From the NCBI GenBank assembly GCA_934359755.1, contig CAKRLV010000003.1, positions 111,321 through 175,320 on the forward strand: DNA of 64,000 nucleotides. The letters run 5' to 3'. The stretch is from an uncultured Agathobacter sp. GTDB lineage: Bacteria > Bacillota > Clostridia > Lachnospirales > Lachnospiraceae. Position 1 is the first letter of the stretch, and every line of letters starts with the position of its first letter. The notes below the pieces were generated by a model, which was not told the DNA's origin, ran no database searches, and worked only from the letters and a program-made list of their open reading frames with translations. Shown in pieces: positions 25,901 to 34,226 of the stretch. Both the position numbers and the translations under genes were made by a program.

Positions 25901-26685
25901 TCAAGAAACTTAAATTCACTCACACAAATAAAGATGGAGAGGAAGAAGAGATTCCACTTACCAGGATTTGTAAGATGGAAGAGACAACTACGCTTAGTAC
26001 AATCAGCAGAGATGCACAGCAGAGATATCTTACAGTGTCGTGTGCTATCGATGATGATCACAATGTAACACTTGTAAGTAATAAGGTACAAAAGCAGATA
26101 GATAAGCTTGATATACCAGAGGGATATTCAGTTACCATGAAGGGTGAGGATGAGACTATAAATGATTCAATGCAGCAGATGGTTCTTATGCTCACACTCG
26201 CAATTGTATTTATTTATCTCATAATGGTTGCGCAATTCCAATCACTTTTGTCGCCATTTATAATTATGTTCTCAATTCCACTTGCATTTACAGGAGGATT
26301 TATCGCGTTATTTATCACAGGACAGGAAGTAAGTGTAATCGCAATGCTTGGATTTATAATGCTTGCAGGACTTATTGTAAATAACGGTATTGTATTAATT
26401 GATTACATTAATCAGGCAAGGAAAAGTGGAATGAGCAAGCACGAGGCTATAATAGATGCAGGAAAGACAAGAGTGCGTCCGATCCTTATGACTGCGCTTA
26501 CTACAATTCTTGCAATGTCCACATCGGCAGCAGGATTTGGAGAAGGCTCGGATATGATGAAGCCAATGGCAATTACCATTATTGGCGGACTTGTATATGG
26601 AACTGTTTTGACACTTATAGTTATCCCATGTATATATGATGCATTTAATAAAGAAAAGAGTATGGTAGATGATGAAATTATCTGA
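22912..26685 (+). CDS. RND-superfamily efflux transporter with coiled-coil insertion
   Basis: A 1257-residue transporter of the AcrB-like (HAE) RND group. A first membrane helix (about 13-33) precedes the external domain starting near DLLPDMSFQYALIITTDVGA. From about residue 196 to 420 there is an extra coiled coil (ELDSSSNEVKNGKNSLDD and many Lys/Glu heptads), typical of Gram-positive RND proteins, where it may span the wall. Membrane blocks with the proton-relay region GLVLGIGMLVDNSIVVIENI and the second-half helices (GFIMLAGLIVNNGIVLIDYI) are clear. The start at 22912 has AGGAGG seven bases upstream; an earlier in-frame ATG (22873) would run through the operator. Substrate unknown; lipids, peptides or drugs are possible. 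Confidence 0.92.
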   Translation: MLSRYSVKKPYTVLVGVVLVIVLGIVSLSKMTTDLLPDMSFQYALIITTDVGASPEEIESEVTSPIEASMATTSNIKNVQSISYNSYSIVTCEYEQNANMDSVVIEMQQKIDQLKASWDDSVGSPIIMKINPDMLPVMTAAVDMDGMSDAEITDYVENELIPSIESIDGVASVSSAGAIEEKVEVTLNEDKIAKINKKIEKAINKQFDEAQRELDSSSNEVKNGKNSLDDATDKISSGYDKLNKQKEKLFDTEADLKKKLSELKKQKKSLETIEKALNEFIASDEYKSLKSLEDGIRQYSQMGADVSEMQAQLDAANEQIAKQFKDLSALGIEVKTYKDLPNAAKQISSMLIKVNAGIKQIESALEQVAAGKQTIADALATLNSNAALAALKTNSVAAQLSTAESNLDTAQKNLDSSKEEALDNADLDNVLTMDTLSGLLVAQNFDMPAGYVYDGDTQYLVKVGDDVSSVDELKNLVLMDMNLDGVDAIKLSDVADIEVTNNSDETYAIINGNPGITLSMEKQTGYSTGDVTDRILDKFDSLEKDNDSLHLTVLMNQGIYIDMVVNSVVQNMAVGGILAIIVLFIFLKDIKPTIVIACSIPLSVIVAVVLMYFTGITLNTISMSGLVLGIGMLVDNSIVVIENIYRLRGEGYSVRKAAVEGANQVAGAIFASTLTTVSVYAPIIFTDGITRQIFVDLALTIAFTLGASLLIALTFVPATSSAVLKKTKDIKHPWFDAFKEFYGRILEVCLRFKPIVFILSIVLLVGSAFLSVSKGFNFMDMDMETNQLSVTIEAKDGETLKFAELTDLSNQVIDKISDIKGIETIGATAGGNSTMSIMSGGSDSVSMYVLLDEESDVTLQEVSDEIEKRTKDLDCKISTSTSSMDYSSFMGSGLSIEVKGKDLDKLQGLAKEVAGILKDTDGAIDIEDGLDKATPQWTITVDKEKAAEYGYTVAQVYQLVAQKMASSQSSTTISTDIKNYEVYLKTEDQNDVTLDDIKKLKFTHTNKDGEEEEIPLTRICKMEETTTLSTISRDAQQRYLTVSCAIDDDHNVTLVSNKVQKQIDKLDIPEGYSVTMKGEDETINDSMQQMVLMLTLAIVFIYLIMVAQFQSLLSPFIIMFSIPLAFTGGFIALFITGQEVSVIAMLGFIMLAGLIVNNGIVLIDYINQARKSGMSKHEAIIDAGKTRVRPILMTALTTILAMSTSAAGFGEGSDMMKPMAITIIGGLVYGTVLTLIVIPCIYDAFNKEKSMVDDEII

Positions 26686-27367
26686 TAAGAATATTGAAAT
26701 AAAAGTAAATAACATAAAAAATCCGCCAGAGAAAATGCGGCTTATGTTCGAAGCAGTATCTGACCTTATCAGGGAGCAATGTGATATTTCAACTATAAAG
26801 GTACAGGATATTACTAAAAGAGCAGGGATAGGCAAAGGAACCGCTTATGAATATTTCTCATCTAAAGATGAACTTATAGCTAATGCACTTATGTACGAAT
26901 ATGACAAAAAAATGCAGAAGTTAGCAGAATCTGCATTTGAACCTGATGATTTCAGGGAGCGCTGCTATCGTATAATGGACTGGATTTATGACAATAAAGA
27001 ATATAATCAGATGTTCTCACAGCTTATGAATAAGAACTTCGGTGGGCCAGTTTGCTGTGAGAATTTTGATGGTCCAAATGAGAAAGGCACATCTGCAATT
27101 AGCAGTGATGGAAATATTACCGCAGATTTGGAGATGGACGTTCATGAGTATATCTATTCGCTGATTGACAGCTTCATGGAATATGGCTATGAACAAGGGG
27201 CATTTGATGAAAAAGATGTAAGAAAGAGAAGTCTTGCACTGCTTTCCTCAATGATTGAGTATTCATTTGTTGTGATGGGATCAGCACATTCACGATATAT
27301 GAATATTGGAGATGGAGACATGAGAATGTTCATATACAAAAGTCTTATTTCAGCGTTGAAAAATTAA
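26669..27367 (+). CDS. TetR/AcrR-family transcriptional regulator
   Basis: A 232-residue regulator. The N-terminal helix-turn-helix is clear at about residues 40-70 (TIKVQDITKRAGIGKGTAYE, then YFSSKDELI). The C-terminal ligand-binding part is helical and not further assignable. It overlaps the end of the pump gene by 17 bases, so both are on one transcript. The palindrome at 22878-22895 in the leader of that transcript is the likely operator, giving a self-limiting circuit released by a pump substrate. Confidence 0.9.
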   Translation: MMKLSDKNIEIKVNNIKNPPEKMRLMFEAVSDLIREQCDISTIKVQDITKRAGIGKGTAYEYFSSKDELIANALMYEYDKKMQKLAESAFEPDDFRERCYRIMDWIYDNKEYNQMFSQLMNKNFGGPVCCENFDGPNEKGTSAISSDGNITADLEMDVHEYIYSLIDSFMEYGYEQGAFDEKDVRKRSLALLSSMIEYSFVVMGSAHSRYMNIGDGDMRMFIYKSLISALKN

Positions 27368-27434
27368 GGGGAGCAGTAATTACAATCCGGACAACTGAAA
27401 AGCAAAAAAACAACTAAAATTCTCTAAAATTTTA

Positions 27435-27463
27435 TAGACTTTACAATACTATAGTACTATAAT
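27435..27463 (+). promoter_or_regulatory. Possible promoter of chemoreceptor gene 2
   Basis: TATAAT at 27458-27463 with TAGACT 17 bp upstream, in a short gap (27368-27493). No sigma-28-type motif is evident. Confidence 0.4.
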
Positions 27464-27493
27464 TGGTGTATAGTTAAGAAGGAGGTCGGCAGT

Positions 27494-29233
27494 ATGAAGG
27501 GGTTTGTAAATCTAAAAATTAGATTTAAAATTATGATTCCTGTGGCAATGATGGGAATACTTATGATAGTCCTTGGAATTGTCGGATTGAGCAGTACAGA
27601 CAGGATTATGAATGCCAGTACAGATATTTCTACCAACAATGTAACTGGAATATCTAAGATTGGAGCCATGGAATCTACAGCACAGCAGTTACAAAAGACT
27701 GCATTTGAACATATAGTTGCTAAGGACAAGGCGTCTTTTAAGGTATTAGAGAAGGATGCTGATTCATTAAAAACGACTATGGAAGAGACGAGTGCTGAAT
27801 TTGAAAAGAATATAGATTCAAGTGAACAGCAGTCTACATATGAGACTTTCAAGGCAGACTATGAACAATATATAGAATTATTTGACCAGGTCATAGAACT
27901 TAGTAGAAGCAAAGAGGAAGATGATGCTGCCATCAAGCTGGCCAATACAGAACTTACTGTTGCCGGAAATAAACTTACTACAGATTTGAGTAATTTAGAG
28001 ACCATGAAGATGGAGGCAATGAACAAGGCCATTAAAACACAGGACTCTGTTTACAGTATGTCAAAGGCATTGATTTTTGTTGTGCTTATAATTGGAATTG
28101 TTATGTTTGCAGCAGTTATTTTTATTTCATGGAAATGGGTGTGCAAGCGTCTTGTTAATATCAATAATCAGTTAAGAGAGATTACTTCTTCTATTGAGTG
28201 TGGACAGGGGGACCTTACTAAGAGAGTTCAGTGTTTAAGTACGGATGAAATTGGTTCACTTGCTTCGGGCATCAATATATTTATTGAGACATTACAGGAT
28301 ATCATGAAGAAGATTACAAGCGATTCAAGCACGTTGGAGAAAATTGTCGGTCTTGTTTCAGGCAGCGTTTCTACAGCTAATTTGAATTCTTCTGATATAT
28401 CAGCTGGGATGGAAGAACTTTCAGCAGCTATGGAAGAGGTTACAGCGACAGTTACAGCAGTAAATAGTAATACAAATGATGTCAATACGAACATAGAAGA
28501 ACTTGCAGGTGTTGCCAATGAATTGCTTTCATATGCCAACAGTATGAAGGACAGAGCAAAGGAACTTGAGCAGACTGCTCAGTTGAACAAGGACAATACA
28601 AGCGCTACTATGTCAGAGGTACTTGACACATTAGAGAGGGCTATAGAGGATAGTAAAAGTATTTCTAAGATAAGTGAGCTTACAGATGATATCCTCAATA
28701 TTTCAAGTCAGACTAACCTGCTTGCTCTGAATGCGAGTATTGAAGCTGCAAGAGCTGGTGAGGCAGGCAAAGGATTTGCTGTTGTTGCTGATGAAATCAG
28801 AAAGCTTGCTGATTCAAGCCGCGAGAATGCAAATCATATCCAGGAAATAAATGGCATGGTTACGGTAGCAGTTAATGAACTCATTGACAGTGCACAGGGA
28901 ATTATCAATTATATCACTGATACGATTCTTCCAGATTATGATGAATTTGTTAAATCCGGAAAACAGTACAGCGATGATTCCTCATATGTAAATGATTCTG
29001 TTGAGAACTTCGCACAGTTAGCGGATAATATCAAAGAAGTAGTTAATTCAATATCAGAATCAATGAGTGGTATTTCTACAGCTGTTGAGGAAAGTGCAGA
29101 GGGTATTTCAAGTGCTGCTACAAATACAAATAATCTCGTAGAAGATATTTCATCTATATCTACAGAGATGGAAAGCAACAGTAAGATTGCAGATGAATTA
29201 AAGGGACAGGCATCCACATTTGCAATTTTATAG
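27494..29233 (+). CDS. Methyl-accepting chemotaxis protein with four-helix sensor and HAMP
   Basis: A 579-residue chemoreceptor. Membrane helices lie at about 13-33 and 192-216; the region between is an all-helical external sensor of the four-helix-bundle type. A HAMP domain follows (about 217-270), then the signalling coiled coil with the conserved tip QTNLLALNASIEAARAGEAG near residue 410. AGGAGG is well placed before the ATG. It is a single gene, with its own promoter and directly followed by the valS promoter. Ligand unknown. Confidence 0.93.
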   Translation: MKGFVNLKIRFKIMIPVAMMGILMIVLGIVGLSSTDRIMNASTDISTNNVTGISKIGAMESTAQQLQKTAFEHIVAKDKASFKVLEKDADSLKTTMEETSAEFEKNIDSSEQQSTYETFKADYEQYIELFDQVIELSRSKEEDDAAIKLANTELTVAGNKLTTDLSNLETMKMEAMNKAIKTQDSVYSMSKALIFVVLIIGIVMFAAVIFISWKWVCKRLVNINNQLREITSSIECGQGDLTKRVQCLSTDEIGSLASGINIFIETLQDIMKKITSDSSTLEKIVGLVSGSVSTANLNSSDISAGMEELSAAMEEVTATVTAVNSNTNDVNTNIEELAGVANELLSYANSMKDRAKELEQTAQLNKDNTSATMSEVLDTLERAIEDSKSISKISELTDDILNISSQTNLLALNASIEAARAGEAGKGFAVVADEIRKLADSSRENANHIQEINGMVTVAVNELIDSAQGIINYITDTILPDYDEFVKSGKQYSDDSSYVNDSVENFAQLADNIKEVVNSISESMSGISTAVEESAEGISSAATNTNNLVEDISSISTEMESNSKIADELKGQASTFAIL

Positions 29234-29234
29234 C

Positions 29235-29266
29235 TTGACAAAAATTTATACTCAAAGTAATATAAT
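29235..29266 (+). promoter_or_regulatory. Promoter of the valS T-box leader
   Basis: A consensus -35 TTGACA at 29235-29240 begins one base after the preceding stop codon. The -10 box is TAATAT (17-bp spacing) or the overlapping TATAAT at 29261-29266. Confidence 0.65.
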
Positions 29267-29280
29267 AGCATATTATTAAT

Positions 29281-29556
29281 TGAACACCTATATAGAGGCG
29301 ATAAGGAAAGAGGAGTACATGATTTGGAATTCCCAGAGAGTGATGCCCGATCCATTATGGACGGCTGTGAGGCATCTGAAGGAAGAATTATGGAAGGTAG
29401 CTTTCTAGCTAAAGAACCCAGAAAGCATTTATATGCATAAGTTCTTTCGTTTCATCCGCGTTAAGGAAATGAGCCGTTCGATTTTTTATCTGACGGAACG
29501 AAGGTGGTACCGCGCTAATTCGCCCTTCATGCATATTGTGCATGGAGGGCTTTTTT
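29281..29556 (+). promoter_or_regulatory. T-box riboswitch with valine specifier
   Basis: A tRNA-sensing leader. The diagnostic AAGGTGGTACCGCG is at 29501-29514, and the terminator GCCCTTCATGCA...TGCATGGAGGGC with six T's is at 29522-29556. Stem I is visible: basal GGAAAG (29305-29310) pairs with CTTTC (29401-29405), the AGTA loop-E element follows the 5' strand, and AGAGAG marks the AG bulge. The codon GTA at 29397-29399, next to the basal stem, is the likely specifier and encodes valine, in agreement with the gene downstream. Uncharged valine tRNA would favour antitermination and valS expression. Confidence 0.93.
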
Positions 29557-29573
29557 AATCTTAGGAGGTAAAG

Positions 29574-32216
29574 ATGAGTAAAGAGTTAAATAAGACTTAT
29601 GATCCTAAAGACATCGAGGATCGTTTGTATGAGAAATGGGAAAAAAGTGGATATTTTCATGCAGAAGTAGATCGCAGTAAGAAGCCATTTACTATTGTTA
29701 TGCCACCACCAAATATCACAGGGCAGCTTCATATGGGACATGCTCTTGACAATACTATGCAGGATATTCTTACAAGATATAAGAGAATGCAGGGATATAG
29801 CGCATTATGGCTTCCTGGAACAGACCATGCATCAATTGCAACAGAGGCTAAGGTAGTAGAGAAGATTCGTGAAGAAGGTCTTACAAAAGAAGAACTCGGA
29901 AGAGAAAAATTCCTTGAGCGTGTATGGGACTGGAAACATGAGTACGGCGGACGTATTGTTAAGCAGCTTAGGAAGCTTGGTTCATCAGCTGACTGGGAGA
30001 GAGAAAGATTTACAATGGACGAGGGCTGCAACAAAGCAGTCAGGGAAGTGTTTGTCAATCTCTACAATAAGGGACTTATTTATCGTGGTGAGAGAATTAT
30101 CAACTGGTGTCCTCACTGCCTTACTTCTTTATCTGATGCAGAGGTTGAATATGAAGATCAGAAGGGACATTTCTGGCATCTTCGTTATCCACTTGCAGAT
30201 GGCTCAGGATATATTCAGATGGCGACAACAAGACCAGAGACTATGCTTGGAGATACAGCAGTAGCAGTAAATCCTGCTGATGACAGATACAAGGATTATG
30301 TTGGAAAGATGATAGACCTTCCAATCGTTCATAGACAGATTCCAATCGTGGCAGATGAATATGTAGATATGGAATTTGGTACAGGTGTTGTTAAGATTAC
30401 ACCAGCGCATGACCCTAACGATTTCGAAGTAGGATTAAGACACAATCTTCCAGTAATCAATGTTCTCACAGAAGATGCAAAAATAGTTGATGATTATCCA
30501 GAGTTTGCAGGAATGGACAGATATGAAGCTCGTGAAGCAATTGTTAAGGCACTTGATGCAGAGGGAGCACTTGTTAAGATAGAAGACCATGAGCATAATG
30601 TTGGAACATGCTACAGATGCCATACAACAGTAGAGCCACGAGTATCGAAACAGTGGTTTGTTAAGATGGAAGAACTTGCAAAGCCAGCTATTGAAGCTGT
30701 AGAAGAGGGAAGAACTAAATTTGTTCCAGATCATTTTGACAAGACATACTATCACTGGCTTGAAAATATCCGTGACTGGTGTATATCAAGACAGCTTTGG
30801 TGGGGACACAGAATACCAGCATTCTATTGTGATGACTGCGGAGAACTTGTAGTTACAAAAGAAAACAGCTGTAATTGTCCTAAGTGCGGCAAGAAAATGA
30901 GACAGGATCCGGATACACTTGATACATGGTTCTCATCAGCTTTATGGCCTTTCTCAACACTTGGATGGCCAGATAAGACAGAAGATCTTGACTATTTCTA
31001 CCCTACAAATGTTCTTGTAACAGGATATGATATTATTTTCTTCTGGGTAATCAGAATGATGTTCTCAGGAATTGAGCATACAGGCAAGGAACCATTTAAT
31101 ACAGTACTCATCCACGGACTTGTTCGTGATTCGCAGGGACGTAAGATGAGTAAATCTCTCGGCAATGGTATTGATCCATTAGAGGTAATTGATAAGTATG
31201 GTGCTGATGCACTTCGTCTTACACTTATTACAGGTAATGCACCAGGAAATGATATGCGTTTCTACTGGGAGAGAGTTGAGGCTTCAAGAAACTTTGCCAA
31301 CAAAGTATGGAATGCGTCTCGTTTTATCATGATGAATCTCGATGGTGCAGATATCAAGGAGCCAGCAGCAGATGAGCTTCATACAGCAGATAAGTGGATT
31401 CTTTCAAGAGTTAACACCCTTGCAAAGGATGTAACAGAGAATATGGACAAGTATGAACTTGGAATTGCAGTATCAAAGGTTTATGATTTCATCTGGGATG
31501 AATTTTGTGACTGGTATATTGAGATTGCAAAAGTTCGTACTTATAAGAAGGATGAGGACACTGTATCTGCAAATGCTGCACTTTGGACATTGAAGACAGT
31601 ACTAATCAATGCGCTTAAGCTTTTGCATCCATATATGCCATTTATTACAGAGGAGATTTTCTGTACTCTTCAAAATGAAGAAGAGACAATTATGCTTTCT
31701 AAGTGGCCAGAGTTCAAAGACGAGTGGAATTTCCCAGAGGCAGAGGCTGCAATTGAGCACTGCAAGGATCTTGTAAAGGGTGTAAGAAATGTCCGCACAC
31801 AGATGGATGTTCCACCATCAAGAAAGGCTAAGCTTTTTATCACATCTGACAATGCTGATATATTGAAGGTATTTGAGGAGAACAAGGAGGTATATATCAA
31901 TCTTGCATCCTCAAGTGATATCGAAGTTCAGTCAGGTAAAGATGGAATAGGTGATGATGCAGTATCAGTAGTTATCCCGGATGCGGTAGTATATCTTCCA
32001 CTTGAAGACCTTGTAGATTTCGAGAAAGAAAAAGAGAGACTTAACAAGGAAAAGGATAAGCTTACTAAGGAACTTGCACGTTCACGCGGAATGCTTTCAA
32101 ATGAAAAATTCCTAAGCAATGCTAAGCCAGAGAAAGTTCAGGAAGAGAAAGATAAGCTGGCTAAATATGAACAGATGATGGCTCAGGTTGAAGAACGTCT
32201 GGCACAGATGAAATAA
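29574..32216 (+). CDS. valS: Valyl-tRNA synthetase
   Basis: An 880-residue class I aminoacyl-tRNA synthetase of full length. The HIGH-type motif is seen in PPPNITGQLHMGHALDNT near residue 45 and KMSKS in RKMSKSLGNG near 523. The editing domain has the family's TTRPETMLGDTAVAVNP. The zinc-type segment CDDCGELV...CPKCGKKM is near residue 420-440. The C-terminus has the coiled coil that contacts tRNA (VDFEKEKERLNKEKDKLTKE). AGGAGG is five bases before the ATG. It is controlled by the T-box immediately upstream. Confidence 0.97.
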   Translation: MSKELNKTYDPKDIEDRLYEKWEKSGYFHAEVDRSKKPFTIVMPPPNITGQLHMGHALDNTMQDILTRYKRMQGYSALWLPGTDHASIATEAKVVEKIREEGLTKEELGREKFLERVWDWKHEYGGRIVKQLRKLGSSADWERERFTMDEGCNKAVREVFVNLYNKGLIYRGERIINWCPHCLTSLSDAEVEYEDQKGHFWHLRYPLADGSGYIQMATTRPETMLGDTAVAVNPADDRYKDYVGKMIDLPIVHRQIPIVADEYVDMEFGTGVVKITPAHDPNDFEVGLRHNLPVINVLTEDAKIVDDYPEFAGMDRYEAREAIVKALDAEGALVKIEDHEHNVGTCYRCHTTVEPRVSKQWFVKMEELAKPAIEAVEEGRTKFVPDHFDKTYYHWLENIRDWCISRQLWWGHRIPAFYCDDCGELVVTKENSCNCPKCGKKMRQDPDTLDTWFSSALWPFSTLGWPDKTEDLDYFYPTNVLVTGYDIIFFWVIRMMFSGIEHTGKEPFNTVLIHGLVRDSQGRKMSKSLGNGIDPLEVIDKYGADALRLTLITGNAPGNDMRFYWERVEASRNFANKVWNASRFIMMNLDGADIKEPAADELHTADKWILSRVNTLAKDVTENMDKYELGIAVSKVYDFIWDEFCDWYIEIAKVRTYKKDEDTVSANAALWTLKTVLINALKLLHPYMPFITEEIFCTLQNEEETIMLSKWPEFKDEWNFPEAEAAIEHCKDLVKGVRNVRTQMDVPPSRKAKLFITSDNADILKVFEENKEVYINLASSSDIEVQSGKDGIGDDAVSVVIPDAVVYLPLEDLVDFEKEKERLNKEKDKLTKELARSRGMLSNEKFLSNAKPEKVQEEKDKLAKYEQMMAQVEERLAQMK

Positions 32217-32293
32217 TTCTGATTAATCATAAATGGAAGCAAAATTCCTTTTGACTCTCATATTGTTAAAAAGTTAGAAAATATCGGATTATA

Positions 32294-32337
32294 ATACCAT
32301 GATGACAAGAATGTTGTCATGGTATTTCTATTTTTCT
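32294..32337 (+). terminator. Terminator after valS
   Basis: ATACCATGATGACA pairs with TGTTGTCATGGTAT around AGAA and is followed by a T-rich stretch. Confidence 0.8.
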
Positions 32338-32365
32338 TGAAATGAGTATTAAAAAGTGATAAAAT
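32337..32365 (+). promoter_or_regulatory. Promoter of the FapA-like gene
   Basis: TTGAAA at 32337-32342 and TAAAAT at 32360-32365 are 17 bp apart, about 50 bases before the start codon. Confidence 0.65.
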
Positions 32366-32413
32366 AGACACAAAGTACTAGTCTGTAAATCATAGATGAT
32401 ATGGAGGCAATGA

Positions 32414-33811
32414 ATGGCGGATAACACAAAAAAGTTACCAACAGTTAGAATTTCATATGATGAACTTTATGCCTTCATGATGGTTCCAATATTACAGGCA
32501 AATGAACACTACACGCTTGAAGAACTGACAGAGGTTCTTAAGGCAAGAGGAATTCGTTTTGGAATAAAGCAGGATGTATTAGAAGCTATTATAGAAGGTG
32601 GGGAATATGGTCATGAGGTCTTAGTGGCCGAAGGTACACCGAAGGCTGATGGTGCAGATGGTTTTTTTCAGTTTAATTTCAATGTTGATTTCAACAATAA
32701 GCCGAAGGTAAGAGAAGATGGCTCTGTAGATTATTGGAGTATACATGCGATAGAGACGGTGGAAGAAGGACAGGTTATTGCAATTTATAATCCACCGTTT
32801 GATGGAACAAATGGCATGTCCGTGACAGGAAAAGCTCTTGTTGCTAAAAAGGGGCGTCCTTTGCCACCACTTTCAGGACGTGGTTTTGAAAGGTCTGAAG
32901 ATGGCAAGGTATATACTGCTACAGAATCAGGCAAGATTGAGTATAGAAATAACAGAGTTATGATTACCTCTGTTCATGAAGTGTATGGCAATGTAGATTT
33001 GCAGACAGGTAATATTGACTTTCGTGGAGATGTGCTTATACATGGCAATGTCATGACAGGGGCCTCAATAAAAGCAACCGGTTCAATAACAATTGATGGA
33101 ACATCAGAAGGATGTTATATAGAGGCGGGAAAGGACATTATTCTTCGAGGTGGAATGATAGGTGGAGAGAAAGCCCAGATAAAGTGCAAGGGGAATCTTG
33201 TAGCCAAATTTATCGAGTATTCTACAGTAGAAGTAGATGGTTATATAGAAGCTGATTCGGCGATGAACAGTACTATAATCAGCTATGATAAGATTTATTT
33301 CACAGGAAGAAGAGCCAGTATAGTCGGTGGTCAGGTGATTGGCTGTGGTGGAGTTGAGGCAAATAATTTCGGCAATGAAGCTGAGGTTAAGACGCAGATA
33401 AGCGTAGGTGTTACTACGAAGATTCTTGAGAGATTATATAAGTTCCAGCAGCTGCTTGAAGATGCTGAGACACTTCTCGATAAGGTGAATTTCTGTATCA
33501 ATGAATTTGATCAGAAAGCCAAAGAGCACAATATAGATATGCGGCAGGATGAGAGAAGAGTTGCACTTCTTAGAACAAGAATTACCAAGCAGGCAGAGGT
33601 ATCTACATATAAGGATGAACTTTCAAAAATAAACAGTATAATAGACAGATCAAGAGGTTCGACAATTAAGGTATTACAGCATGTGTATCCCGGTGTAGAA
33701 ATCATGATTAACGATTTAAGACTTAAGGTACCAAGAAAGCATAAAGCTGTCGAATTTATTGAGAGAAATAGTAAAATAATACCAGTATTGTTGTCTGATG
33801 ATGGATATTAA
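32414..33811 (+). CDS. FapA/DUF342 family protein
   Basis: A 465-residue cytoplasmic protein of the DUF342 family. An N-terminal domain of about 150 residues (ISYDELYAFMMVPILQANEH) is followed by a right-handed beta-helix rich in short hydrophobic repeats (NVDLQTGNIDFRGDVLIHGN, MTGASIKATGSITIDGTSEG), then a coiled coil (about 335-420) and a final small beta segment. The family is widespread in Firmicutes and often encoded with motility genes; its biochemical role is not established. A GGAGG site precedes the ATG. Monocistronic, with its own promoter. Confidence 0.85.
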   Translation: MADNTKKLPTVRISYDELYAFMMVPILQANEHYTLEELTEVLKARGIRFGIKQDVLEAIIEGGEYGHEVLVAEGTPKADGADGFFQFNFNVDFNNKPKVREDGSVDYWSIHAIETVEEGQVIAIYNPPFDGTNGMSVTGKALVAKKGRPLPPLSGRGFERSEDGKVYTATESGKIEYRNNRVMITSVHEVYGNVDLQTGNIDFRGDVLIHGNVMTGASIKATGSITIDGTSEGCYIEAGKDIILRGGMIGGEKAQIKCKGNLVAKFIEYSTVEVDGYIEADSAMNSTIISYDKIYFTGRRASIVGGQVIGCGGVEANNFGNEAEVKTQISVGVTTKILERLYKFQQLLEDAETLLDKVNFCINEFDQKAKEHNIDMRQDERRVALLRTRITKQAEVSTYKDELSKINSIIDRSRGSTIKVLQHVYPGVEIMINDLRLKVPRKHKAVEFIERNSKIIPVLLSDDGY

Positions 33812-33928
33812 TTTCTACTATTATAATCACATACATAGCTTGAGTTTACCTGCATGATAGGGCAGAAATGTCGGAATATGCGATAACATATTATTGTAAT
33901 AAAATCTTAATATAAATGTACTTGCATA

Positions 33929-33975
33929 ACAAGGTCACTGTATTATAATATCTAATATAGTGACTTTGTTTTTGT
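33929..33975 (+). terminator. Terminator after the FapA-like gene
   Basis: ACAAGGTCACTGTATTA pairs with TAATATAGTGACTTTGT and is followed by TTTT. The remainder of 33812-34064 shows no gene; it is AT-rich and probably holds the promoter of the next genes. Confidence 0.8.
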
Positions 33976-34064
33976 GTAGGAAGAATTTTGCTACATATAT
34001 CTGATATATTGAATAGTTACGAATTATATTCATTCACCCATTTATAGAAACAGGAGGCTTTATA

Positions 34065-34202
34065 ATGATTAATTTTGAAGAAGAACTAAAGAATTTTCAA
34101 CCCAGCCTTGAAGTAGAAGAGGCTGAGTCTGCTATATATAACCATGATTTGACTGATGTAACTGATATAATTGCTGAACTTTTGCGCGAGCAGAGACAGT
34201 AG
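34065..34202 (+). CDS. Small acidic protein of 45 residues
   Basis: A short frame with an excellent AGGAGG site seven bases before the ATG. The product is acidic and helical (MINFEEELKNFQPSLEVEEA then IIAELLREQRQ) with no membrane segment. It is 24 bases before the TPR protein gene and probably in the same operon. No family is recognised, but the ribosome binding site and the codon pattern support a real gene. Confidence 0.65.
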   Translation: MINFEEELKNFQPSLEVEEAESAIYNHDLTDVTDIIAELLREQRQ

Positions 34203-34226
34203 ACATAAGTTGAGAGGTTTGAGTTG

